DNA of 27,387 nucleotides from NCBI GenBank assembly GCA_001179505.1, contig CDMY01000287.1:45670-73056 (forward strand), in the 5' to 3' direction. This document shows positions 1-9,279 of the stretch, one piece after another. A model generated the notes under the pieces. It was given only the letters and a program-made list of their open reading frames with translations. It was not told where the DNA came from and searched no databases. Every line of letters starts with the position of its first letter. The first letter of the stretch is position 1. This DNA comes from Vitrella brassicaformis. Lineage: Eukaryota; Sar; Vitrellaceae. The position numbers and the translations under genes are program-made.

Positions 1-21
1 CCCCCCCCCCCACACACACAG

Positions 22-486
22 ATAATGGACCGGCATCTGTCGGTGCTCGCGCAGCAGTATGACAGAACCAGGTTCATCAAGTGAGCCAAACCGACACCAC
101 CCAGCGGTCCGTGCACACACATTCATCCATTCACACGCTTATACGTGTAGGATGGACGTCACGAAAGCCCCGTTCTTTGTGGCCAAGCTGGCCATTCGCA
201 CTCTGCCAACCGTGGTACAAACACGCGCAGCAGGGCGTCTGTGTGTGCACCCGAATGTGTGTGAATGTCTGTGTGAGCCGCTGCAGGTATTGTTCGTCGA
301 TGGCGTGGCTGTCCACCGCATTGTGGGCTTCGAAGAGCTCGGCGGTGCGTAGCGACACAAAAGAATGGCTGCTGGCTCCTTCGACCCAATGTGTGTTGGC
401 TGTTGTGTGCAGGTGTGGACACATTCAGCTCTCGGCAGCTGGCCAAGATCATGCACAAACACCAAGTCATCACACAAAAGGCATGA
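22..486 (+). CDS. TXNDC9: TXNDC9/phosducin-like protein, C-terminal part (5' end outside window)
   Basis: Four exons are visible: 22-80, 151-214, 287-344 and 413-486, all joined in phase by GT-AG introns. The first opens with IMDRHLSVLAQQYDRTRFIK, the thioredoxin-fold strand and helix that follow the active-site region in TXNDC9/phosducin-like proteins. The second has KAPFFVAKLAIRTLPTVV, with the cis-Pro loop of thioredoxin folds (IRTLPT). The third has LFVDG and RIVGFEELGG, the family's typical end of the fold. The last is a short charged tail ending in TGA. Members of the family act with the CCT chaperonin in folding tubulin and actin (family knowledge). The thioredoxin CxxC-equivalent and N-terminal helices lie upstream of the window. 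Identification is firm from motif order; the exact subfamily (TXNDC9 versus another PhLP) is slightly less certain. Confidence 0.88.
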
Positions 487-706
487 AATGATTGTCCACA
501 TATACACCCTCCGATGGGTTGATTGGATGTATGTCTGTCTGTCTGTCTGTGTCTGAGTGTGTGTCAGCTTGTGGGCGATGAGAGCGGGCGGTCCAATGGC
601 GACGACGAGAACTGACTGGCTCAATGGCTGGCTGATGTGTGTGCTCGTGAATCCCACCACACACACACACACACACATACGGGTCTCTGTGTATACGCAC
701 ATGTTC

Positions 707-811
707 ACCAGCTTCATGAGATGGTGCACATAGTGCATTGGCTGGTCCCCTTGCTCCACATATAGCACGCGGACCATCTGGTGACCAACTGGACCATCTG
801 ATGAAGCTGGT
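707..811. repeat. imperfect inverted repeat, 19-bp arms
   Basis: Arms 707-725 (accagcttcatgagatggt) and 793-811 are reverse complements with one mismatch, separated by about 67 bases. The spacer holds further partial pairing (ctggtcc against ggaccatctggt). It could form a stem-loop. It directly abuts the dispersed repeat that begins near 816. No coding function is evident. Confidence 0.6.
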
Positions 812-815
812 GAGC

Positions 816-912
816 GTTCATTGTGAATACTGACCAACCGTCGACGGGGATTAAATGCCTTCATATACACACACCAACACAACACACGCATCCAAATCTC
901 TCTCTGTCTCTC
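816..912. repeat. dispersed repeat, copy A
   Basis: The sequence gttcattgtgaata, then ctgaccaaccgtcg, then attaaatgccttcatata and caacacaacacacgcatcc followed by a CT run, recurs at 6918-7008 with small indels. Both copies lie outside recognisable exons and end in a long CT tract. Confidence 0.75.
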
Positions 913-1135
913 TCTCTCTGTCTCTCTCTCGCTGTACACTCTGACACAACGCAGCGGGGTGCACTCACAGCACGCTTCGAATGGCGCATCAGGATGCGAC
1001 GATCCGTCGAAAAGCAAACAGCAAATTCGACATCACCACGCCTGTCTGTCACTCAGTGAACCTATCACACACAAAGAGACAAAGAAAGAAAGCCCCCACC
1101 CATCCCGCATCCACAAACTCGTCAGTCAGTCAGGA

Positions 1136-1171
<36 letters not shown>

Positions 1172-1315
1172 AGAAGCGGCTCAGAATTGGCCTACGTGTC
1201 CGTCCAGGAAAACCAGCGGGGAGGGGAAGAGCAGACAGAAAGAAAGGGGCGCAGGGAGGGAGGCCAGCGAGCACGTGTGTTGTGTGGGCCACGGGCGGCC
1301 TGGCTGGTTCGTCCG

Positions 1316-2790
1316 TCACCACTCGCCTGCCTCCCCACCCTTTCTCTCACAGTACACAAAATCACACACTACAGAGGGGGAGGAAGAAGAAAAGAAAAAT
1401 GCGACGTCTGTGTGTAGTGTGGTGTGGTGTGGTGTGTGCGGTGATGGAAGAGGCGTGACCTTGAAGGTGGCCTCTCCATCCCCCCCACTCCCCTTGGCGA
1501 CGCGGAGCCCCTGCTTCCTGTTCGAGCGCTTCAGCAGCAGCGACTTGGGGTGGTGGGACAGGAAGGAGGCCATGGAGAGCGGCTCCCACATGTCGTCCTT
1601 CTGATTCAACCAAGCGCTGACCATGACCGGAACTGCACTCACACACACAACACAACACAACACAAGACATAAGGCACACCACACACACGTGAGGAGCGGA
1701 GAGAGACACGGAGAGAGGGTGAGTCTGTGTTGTGTGTGTGGTGTGGATCTATCTGCCGTGCGCTACTAGCTTGCCCACGCAGGTACGTACCCGCCACATT
1801 GTGTGCGTCGGCGAGGGCGGCGCAGCAGCCCATGAACTGCTTGTTGCGTGTGCGTAGTGTGTGTGTGAATGTGTGTGCCGTTCGTACACAGACACAGTAT
1901 ATACGTGTGCGTGTGTGTGTACGTTCGTGCGTTCGTGAGCGAGGGATGTATTGAATCGATCACGCACAACTATCCCTTGCTCACAAATCAGCAAACAACG
2001 CATCAGTCGATCTGGTGTCGGTCTTGTCCCATGCCGTCCATCACGAACAAGACGGTATGTGTGGCAAGAAGGTCCATTGCTCGACTGAGTCTCCCGACAT
2101 CCATCTGGCGTCTGGCGTCCCAATCAATTGAAAAAGGAACACGACTAGCCACTTCATGCATCTATCCTGGCGTGGCTGCCTCCCTCCCTCCCTCCCTCCC
2201 TCCCTCCTGTCGTGGCTGTCTGCCGATGCAATCGCTACTTGTCCTGCAGCAGGGGATCCGTCACCAAGGCTGGTTGCTGCGGTCTTTGCTCAACGGGTGG
2301 CAGCAGGCGGCTCCCCAGTGCTTCAAGCCTCCTGACACACACACACACACACACGAGTGGTGTTCATTCGGCAGGTCTCAAGTCAGTCACTCACCTGAGG
2401 CGGGCCTCCCCACCCCACTTGCGCAGCAGGTTTTCTCGAAACTGTCGCGCCATCCGCAAGGAAATCATGCCACACCTCTCGACGAACGCCTTCCGATACT
2501 CGTCCTTGATCGTCTGCACATACGGACACACGCACCCAGGACCACCTGTGTCTGTCTTCGTGTGTACGTTGAGCTCATGCGTGTGTGTGCGCACCCACCC
2601 CGTCTTCGTTGAGTACGGCGTCGAGAAGATGTATGTGCTTCATCCAGAGGTTTGAGGTGTCAAGGATGCACGGCAGCTCGTCGTCAATCGAATCAATGGC
2701 CTTCACCACCCTTTTCCAAGCATCCCAGTCCTCCTCGCTCTTCGGATATCTTCCCTCAGGTTCTCTCTTGCTCCACTCGCAGCCCATCAT
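1316..2790 (-). CDS. uncharacterised multi-exon protein
   Basis: The start is a double ATG at 2790. Exon 1 (2790-2599) is acidic and Trp-rich (SEEDWDAWKRVVKAIDSIDD) and joins in phase to exon 2 (2513-2395, with KDEYRKAFVERCGMISLRMA). That joins in phase to exon 3 (from 2331, LEALGSRLLPPVEQRP). Three further plausible exons follow: near 2110-2050 (MDVGRLSRAMDLLATHT), near 1832-1789 (FMGCCAALADAHNVA) and near 1634-1463 (VMVSAWLNQKDDMWEPLSMA). The last two are phase-compatible through a strong GTACGT donor. The joins from exon 3 to the next two exons are weak, and the 3' end is unclear: the last frame runs into repeats and stops at 1316. I do not recognise the family. The gene is head-to-head with the two-TM gene, 193 bases apart. 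Confidence 0.5.
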
Positions 2791-2983
2791 GGTACCGCTT
2801 TTTCCTCCGGAGGGGTTTCACGGATTGCGAGCTGAGCGGGAATGGGGTGGCTGTGTCGCCTCAGACCCCGCGACAGATGGCGCGTGTGGGACTTTCATAT
2901 GAAGCACGCAAAGGACATAGAGCTGAGATTTTTCATGCTGAGACCGAAAGAGCTGAGGGTACTCACAGCGCTCGTGCGGCGGA

Positions 2984-3560
2984 ATGACGTCTCATCGTAT
3001 CGAGATTCTGTACGACGTATCCGCCGTGTTCAGCAGTGGCGGGTGTCACCGTAAGCTGCGCTCTCATCCACCCAGCCACCTGCATCCATCCATCCCGTCT
3101 GTCTGCCTGCCTGTCTGTCTGTCTGTCCTTGTGTGTGTAGGCTGTGAACGAATGCCTCGCAGGGGCCTCAGTGTTCGCGCTTATAATGGTCGCCATCATC
3201 TGCATCATCTTCTTCGTTCTCACTGCAGAGGAGAGCGTGGCCGACATGACAGACGCGGAGAAGACTCGACACTATTGGACGCTTGTCCTATTCCTCCTTA
3301 CGGTGGTTGCATCCGCGGCCGGGGCTCTTGGCGTCTGGTGCACCACGTGCAAAGACCGATGCTGCCCTGATAATGGTGATGGTGATGATGATGATGATGG
3401 CGCTAGTGACGAGGAGATGCGATCTCTCATGGGTAACGGGTCGCCACCCCCAAGCGAGCCAGCCGCACAGGTCCCTCCCCACGTGGGCACAACATTTCAC
3501 TTCCCTCAACCTGCCCCCTCCGCTGCGGGAGGTCAGCGTGCGTGTGAACTGGTTGTGTGA
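2984..3560 (+). CDS. small two-TM protein with Cys-rich/acidic tail, family unknown
   Basis: The best model uses ATG 2984, exon 1 to 3050, donor GTAAGC, and an acceptor at 3161-3162 (cgcag) giving phase 1 on both sides. Protein about 155 aa. Residues ~24-40 form a hydrophobic segment (ASVFALIMVAIICIIFFVL), followed by a charged loop (EESVADMTDAEKTRHYW). A second hydrophobic segment (TLVLFLLTVVASAAGAL) is followed by CTTCKDRCC, an Asp run and a Pro-rich tail. A diverged partial copy at 14.6-14.9 kb has the same intron position and near-identical intron edges, which supports the splice model. An acceptor at 3140 is also possible and would change a few residues. I do not recognise the family. 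Confidence 0.5.
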
Positions 3561-4516
3561 ATGGACGCACGTGCATTTTCATGTTTTCAGGCGTCTTCTC
3601 AGGCAATGGACCTTGAGTGGCTATTCCCTGCCTGACATTCTGCTCGTATGGTACACACAGTGCACTCAGACTATGGAGAGAAGCGCACACAGGAAACGTA
3701 CACACGTGTGTGTGCGTACATGTGCGTCTGTCTTAGGTCGCATGTGAGTGAGTATATATGACCTTCCGATCGGAATCGAAGGGTAAGCCACTGTACGCAG
3801 AATAGACACGTACATAAGTGTTTGTGTGTTGGTCGATGCAGGTTTTGTGTCTGTATGTATACACACCGTACATGTACATAATTATGCGTGCGCGTACAAA
3901 GGCAGTCTGACTAGCCATCCGAACATACGTGCGCCATTGGATGGATGGATGGATGCAGAAGGGAACGTGTGTGTGTGTGTGAGGAAATGGATCGCATCGA
4001 CAACACAGAACGGCAGGCTGACAAATGAAACCACTTGCAGCACACGACCTGTCATGTCAGTCACTTGCACACTCTCTCACACACGCACATCCCAAGCGCA
4101 CACGGTGTCTTGGGCATGCACACGTACTTGTACCGAGCCGCACACACACCATGATGCGATGCACGCCAAACACCCCCCCCTCCTCAGGCATGTACGTGAA
4201 TAAAGTGCTCAGCCGCACCGCACACTCTTATATTTTGGAAAAACGATGCTCGAGTGCGCATCCATCCATCCGTCAGCCGAGACGCAGAATGCCTGCACAT
4301 CCAACACACCAACCACACAAGGGCTCGGTGTCCAGCCCCCCTTTTTGTTTGCCATCTCTCTCTCTCACCGGCCGCCGCTAGTTTTGATATGGCAGCTCGC
4401 ACTTGGGGATCCTTCATTGCCCTGCACACAGACACACAGACAGCCACACACAAGGCAGAGAGACTCCCACAAAGCAAAGCACCCAGCCCGTGTGTGCGTG
4501 TGGCGATGGTGGTCGC
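3561..4516. other. intergenic stretch without recognisable gene
   Basis: Only CA/GT-rich simple sequence, short GGAT/ATCC repeats (3937-3955, 4258-4269) and CT runs are seen. No exon with a recognisable protein motif is visible on either strand. It holds the 3' flanks of the two-TM gene (+) and the HOP gene (-), which converge here. Confidence 0.5.
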
Positions 4517-5086
4517 TCACTCTGCAGCGTGTTTGGGGTCTTCACTCATGGACTTGATGATGAGCTGCATCTGTGGGTCGCCGAGGATGCGCTGTATCTC
4601 GGGGTCCGCCATGGCGTGGGCCACCTGCTCCTGGTCGACCTCACCGCTTGTGGCAGTCTCCTGAACCTTCATCAACACCTGGAGAGGACACATACACACA
4701 CGCGCACACAGAGGGAGAGAGAGAGGGAGAGACGCCATGTGTGTCTGTTTGGCCCGTCTGTTGCTGTCTTGGTGGTGTCTGACTTGTTCCATGCCCTTGC
4801 GGAGCTCGTCGTTCTCTGGCTCAATCTTGAGACCCTCCTGCACACAGAGATGGAAACGGGGAGACCTTTCTGGCGGAAGGAGTGGCGTGGGGCCATGTGT
4901 TGGTTGCTGGCTGACTGACCTGGTATGTGTGCATGGCCTTGTTGTACTCCTTCATGTAGTACTGACACTGGCCCTTCCGGATGATGGCCTTGACAAAGGT
5001 GGGATCCAACGCGAGACACTTCTCGCAATCCTGACAGACAGACAGACAGATGCACACACGCGGGCCACAGTTGTCCGTCTCTCTCC

Positions 5087-5121
<35 letters not shown>

Positions 5122-6855
5122 TGTCTGTGTGTCTGTGTGTGTGTGTGTGGTGCGTGACCTGGAGCGCTGATGGGAATTCCATGAGCTTGAGCAGGGCGGC
5201 TGCTCGGTTGCTGTAGAGCTTGGCGTCCCTGGGGTTGCGCCGAATGGCCTCGTCATACTCTGTGTGACACACACACACCCGAACACACAGAGAGAAGTGG
5301 ATGTCGCCTCGTGTGTGGATGGATGGATGGATGGCGGCCTCTTTGTGTCTCTCACCTTTCTTGGCGGCAGGGTAGTCCATCTGCTTCCAGTACTCATTGC
5401 CCTTGGCTCGGTGCTGACACACACACGCACATTCAGACAGCCCACGTCATGTAAGTGATGCTGGTGGCCACCCAGACACACGCATTGATACCTCCTCAGC
5501 CACTTCCGGGTTGATGTACTGCTCAGCGTCATACTTCTCCTTCATCCGTTTGGCCTCCTGCAGGGCGGCGCGCGTCTGCTTCGTGTTGTCCTCCATCAGG
5601 GACTTCTCGTACCTGACGGACAAACAAACAGAGGCACAGAGACATACACCGATGAAGGCAAGTCTAGATGTTTGGGTGTGGTGTGATGTGGTGTGGTGTG
5701 GTTACATCTGGATGGCGTCGTCGAACTGCTTCATGCGCGTGTAGCAGGCCGCCATGCGGTTGTAGACCTGACACACAAGGAAGCCGCCCACCGACACGTC
5801 CATCCATTCATCCATCCATCTGGTGTGGTGTGGTGTGGAGATCGTACCTTAGCGACTTTGGAGTAGTCTGCCTTGACCTCGTATCTGATGTCGAGGGCCT
5901 TCTGGCACTCCGCCAGACACCCCTCGTAGTCCTCCATCTCCAAGTACACAGCTGCCCCACACACACATTCACACACGCACACAGAGACACAGACACATCT
6001 CCCTCCCTCTCTGTGCATGAGTGTGTCCCCCACCCTCACTGACTGACCGGCCTTGTTGTTCCTGTAAGTGATGTCGCTGGGGTTGACCTCCATGGCCTTG
6101 CTGTGGCCTCGAGGGCCTCCTCGAACTGGCGGCTCTTGTACAGCGCGTTGCCCTTCTCCTTCCACTCATCCGCCGCCTACACACACACGCGCGCGCCTTT
6201 ACGCGTCCACTGCTCCCATTCCCTTGTGCATCCATCCATCCATCCAACACACCTTTTCTTGGTCCGTCCTGTTGTCTGCAGGCGGCATCGGCTCCTCTTT
6301 GGGCTTCGGCCTTTCGGCCTCGCGTGGGCGTGTCGGGGGCTCAGAGGGACAACCATTGCCGAACTGACGACAGAACAAAACACGCGGAAGGCCAGGTCAT
6401 GTGTCGGCCCTCTTTGACCGGATGTGCGCGTGTGTGTGTGTGTGTGTGTCTTACAGGTCCTTCTTTGGGGGGCTGCGCTGTCTGTGCAGCGATGAGCACA
6501 TCCAGGAGGCGAGAGTCCTGCGTCAGCAGCTGGTTGAGCTTCGCCTGGTCTTTGCACTGCATAAGCTGCTCCAGGCCGCTCATGAAGGTCCGGTCCTCCA
6601 CGTAGCCCTTGAAACGCTGACGACCACAGAGGCAGAAAGTAGCCGATGTGTGTGGCCGTCCATCCCTGACTCACCCACCTGGTCGCTGAGGGCGGCAATG
6701 ATCTTTATTGGGTCGAGTGAGAGCGTCTGCGTCTTTTCTGCACACACAAACCATCACACACACAATGATCCATCCATCCATCTGTTCCCCCGTCCGTCCG
6801 CCCACCCACCGCCTGACTGGCCGCCAGGAGGTGGTGGTCCTGGCCTGGCCCTCAT
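4517..6855 (-). CDS. STIP1: Hsp70-Hsp90 organising protein (STI1/HOP) lacking TPR1; apparent 1-base frameshift
   Basis: About twelve exons read right to left. A short Pro/Gly N-terminus starts at ATG 6855. Next comes a DP1-like domain (LSLDPIKIIAALSDQ, then FMSGLEQLMQCKDQAKLNQL), a Pro/Glu linker, TPR2A (6180-5700), a linker helix with EKYDAEQYINPEVAEE, TPR2B (5417-4769, with RRNPRDAKLYSNRAA) and the STI1/DP2 domain (MADPEIQRILGDPQMQLI), ending at TGA 4517-4519. In TPR2A the carboxylate-clamp positions look kept: K and N in KEKGNALY, N in TYRNNKA, K and R in AKVYNRMAA, as needed for the EEVD tail of Hsp90. The usual N-terminal Hsp70-binding TPR1 is absent. Near 6101-6109 the frame breaks: EEALE is in one frame, and HSKAMEVNPSDITYRNNKA in another, as if one base were missing. 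This is either a sequencing error or a damaged gene. Confidence 0.88.
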
Positions 6856-6917
6856 GACACTGCCTGGAGGTACACAAACGGCGTCCGTGTGTATAGACGT
6901 TACACATGGAATATACT

Positions 6918-6991
6918 GTTCATTGTGAATAATACTGACCAACCGTCGGCATTAAATGCCTTCATATAACTCATCAACACAACACACGCAT

Positions 6992-7008
<17 letters not shown>
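6918..7008. repeat. dispersed repeat, copy B
   Basis: Matches 816-912: gttcattgtgaata, ctgaccaaccgtcg, attaaatgccttcatata, caacacaacacacgcatcc, then a long CT run. It lies between the shortened 5' end of the HOP gene and the stop codon of PIG-Y. Confidence 0.75.
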
Positions 7009-7022
<14 letters not shown>

Positions 7023-7049
7023 CCTCTCTCTGCACACACACATTGTCCC

Positions 7050-7450
7050 TTAAGCATGTCTGAACAGCTTCCACCCCACCCAGCCCCCATAGCGGAACAG
7101 ATAAGTCACCGGCACCAGCAGCGGCACCACACAGCAGTAGTACATGTCCTCGCGCATCAACTCAAGGACCCTCTCCACATAGGGGCCACAAGCATTCCCG
7201 TAATGGGACAAGGACGGCACAGGCAGGAGCTTGGACAGCACCAGCCAGTAGCTCATCACGCACAGCCACAGGAAGCCGCCTGACACACAGAGAGAGAAAG
7301 AAAGAGAGAGTCATCAGTCCAGCTGAAGGTGAAAATGTCTGCGTGTTTATAATAAGTCACACACATACCGATGACGTATGTGAGTCCGTGGCAGAAGAGT
7401 CCCCAGTCGACAGACACGGGAAGAGCATCGTCAGAGCGGGGGGTCTCCAT
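7050..7450 (-). CDS. PIGY: PIG-Y-like subunit of GPI-N-acetylglucosaminyltransferase
   Basis: Two exons, 7450-7370 and 7279-7050, join in phase (VI|GGF) through a GTATGT donor and CAG acceptor, giving about 103 aa. Two hydrophobic segments are visible: GLTYVIGGFLWLCVMSYWLV and MYYCCVVPLLVPVTYLFRYG. The C-terminal signature VPLLVPVTYLFRYGGWVGWK then LFRH is the diagnostic end of PIG-Y (aliphatic helix, W-x-G-x-KLFRH). PIG-Y is a small ER membrane subunit of the complex that starts GPI-anchor synthesis by moving GlcNAc to phosphatidylinositol; it works with PIG-A (family knowledge). The gene is head-to-head with the Rab11-like gene. Confidence 0.85.
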
Positions 7451-7715
7451 TCTGATGAATCAAGAGCGAGATCTGACCACAGATCCATTCGACCTGCTGC
7501 TCGTCGACGTACCCTCAAGCATGCCCAGGCCCCTCAAAGGGGGCATCCGGTCCTCTCTGATGCGCGCTTGGCAGCGGATCGTGGGAAGCCAAAAGCGTGT
7601 GCGAGGGCATTTATGCGCCAGGAGGGCCTCGGCAACACCACAGAGGGTGAGAGAAACACGAAAAGGCAACAAACAGTGACAGATCTCATGGTCTGCTCTG
7701 TGTTGTGTGTGCAGC
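7451..7715. promoter_or_regulatory. divergent intergenic region between PIGY and the Rab11-like gene
   Basis: Only 265 bases separate the two start codons, so this should hold both promoters. A GGTGAGAG donor near 7648 and a CAG acceptor at 7712-7714, one base before the Rab ATG, suggest a 5'-UTR intron in the Rab transcript. No TATA-like or other named motif is evident. An open frame starting at ATG 7455 would splice out of frame to the Rab ATG, so it is more likely untranslated leader. Confidence 0.5.
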
Positions 7716-9042
7716 ATGTCTGCAGACCGGCGTGCTTCGTATGACTTTCTGTACAAGGTGATACTCACAGGCGACACGGGAGTTGGTAAGGCAAGCAGAC
7801 AGACACCAAAAGAGGTGTTTCCACCCAATCACCAGACAGCTGGCCGGGCTCTGTGGGTGTCTGGCTGGCTGCTGGACAGGCAAGACGAACCTGCTGTCAC
7901 GGTATTCGCGCGATGAGTTCAATCCCAACTCCAAGGCGACCATCGGTGGCTACACACAAAGATGCATGGTGAATGTATGTCGTTTGTTGTCGAGTCGATG
8001 GATGTACTATACACAGGTGCCGAGTTTTCGTCCCGCATTTTGGTTGTCGACTCGCACCGAGTCAAGCTGCAGATTTGGGACACAGCCGGGCACGGTGCGT
8101 ACGAGGATGTGGGATGGGATAAACAGGCAGACGCTTGGTCATTGATTGCCTGTGTCCATCCTCTGTGTGTTGTGTGCGAACAGAGAAGTACCGGGCCATC
8201 ACGGCGGCCTTTTACAGGGGCGCCAAGGGCGCGCTGCTCTGCTTCGATATCACTAACTCGTGAGAGAGGGGGAGGAGGAAAGAGAGAGGCGGATCTGTGT
8301 GTGGGTGTGGGTGTGGTTGTCTGCAGCACGTCCTTTTCGTCTCTGTCTGGGTGGCTGGCGAGTGTGCGCGACAACAGCGACGACAAGTGCTGCATCATCC
8401 TCGTGAGCATGGGACGACAGACTTCCACACACGCAGATGATATGCCAGGCAGGCTGTCTGTCTGTCTGTCTGTGTTGTGTGTGTGCAGGTTGGGTGCAAG
8501 AGCGACTTGAAGGAGCACAGGGAGGTGTCCCGGGAGAAGGCCGAGAGATTCGTCAAGGTGTCAAGACACACAAACATTGTATACACAACATTGGATACAC
8601 AAACATGGTGTTGTGCAGGAGCATCAGCTGTACGGCTACATGGAGACCTCGGCAAAGGACTCCAGCAACGTAGAGGTAAGTAGGAGGCTAGGTGGCTGAC
8701 GAAACCTCATTTGCAGGAGTACTCTATCTGTCTGTGTCTGTGTGTGGCTGTGTGTTTAGGAGACCTTCCAGCGTGTGTTGGAGCACATCTACCGGAAAGA
8801 GCTGGAGGACTTGCAACACTTCACCAGCAGAGAAGACGATGACGGTCGGTACACTCAACACACATTCACTCTTCGTGTGCGCATCCATCCATCAATCCAT
8901 CCATCCATCCAGCAATCGATCCGTCTTGTCGTGTGCAGAGTCCCCTGCGCACGACGACGAGAGGTTTCGGCAATCGGGTAGTGTGCAGCTGGACGGCGAG
9001 AGGAATGACAGCCAAGCGAAGAAGTCCACCTGTTGGTGCTGA
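7716..9042 (+). CDS. RAB11: Rab11-like small GTPase with His in place of the catalytic Gln
   Basis: Nine coding exons: 7716-7785, 7880-7945, 8017-8094, 8184-8259, 8327-8402, 8489-8557, 8619-8675, 8760-8844 and 8939-9042. All phases agree. The product is about 226 aa: P-loop GDTGVGKTNLLSRYSRDEFN, switch I with SKATIGAEF, switch II WDTAGHEKYRAI, NKxD-type motif GCKSDL, ETSAKDS (G5), and a C-terminal KKSTCWC for prenylation. DEFNPNSKATIG and EKYRAITAAFYRGAKGALL match the Rab11 branch (recycling endosome and late Golgi traffic). Two residues stand out: WDTAGQE reads WDTAGHE, and NKSD reads CKSD. The Gln normally positions the water for GTP hydrolysis, so slow intrinsic hydrolysis is expected (inference). 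The acidic tail before the CxC is longer than usual. Confidence 0.92.
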
Positions 9043-9231
9043 CTGAGGTTGGGGGCTGACTAATTCATAACCACCATGTGTATGTCAATTCATAGGCATG
9101 CCGTCGTGATGCCGTGTGCGTGTGAATGTGTATGTGTGTGTGTGTACTGTACATACCTTCCTGTGTGGGTGAGAATGCCTTTTTCCTCTTTATGTGTACT
9201 ATGTGCGGTTGTGTGCATGCCCATGTCGATG

Positions 9232-9270
<39 letters not shown>

Positions 9271-9279
9271 TGTGTGTTA

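Larger units (their letters stand above)
487..1315. other. gene-free stretch with simple repeats
   Basis: I see no credible coding exon. Long open frames here are products of CA/GT and GA/TC dinucleotide runs. The stretch holds a CA run near 657-678, CT-rich DNA near 897-931, a GA run near 1147-1174, an imperfect inverted repeat (707-811) and one copy of a dispersed repeat (816-912). Confidence 0.6.

Noticed and set aside
139-1017. 292-codon open frame on the minus strand
   Set aside because: Its sequence is dominated by Cys/Val/Thr/His/Arg-Glu runs from CA and GA repeats and overlaps clear TXNDC9 exons on the other strand.
4672-5532. 286-codon minus-strand frame through the HOP region
   Set aside because: Wrong frame of the HOP exons, running through CA and GA intron repeats.
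7455-7650. Open frame reading MNQERDLTTDPFDLLLVDVP, possible N-terminal extension of the Rab
   Set aside because: Spliced through the GTGAGA donor to the acceptor at 7714 it is out of frame with the Rab ATG at 7716; Rab11 proteins start as MSADRR-like here without an extension.
9240-9276. Short tandem repeats (CT/GT) that could look like a CRISPR or other array
   Set aside because: Plain dinucleotide microsatellites with no spacers; the window is eukaryotic.
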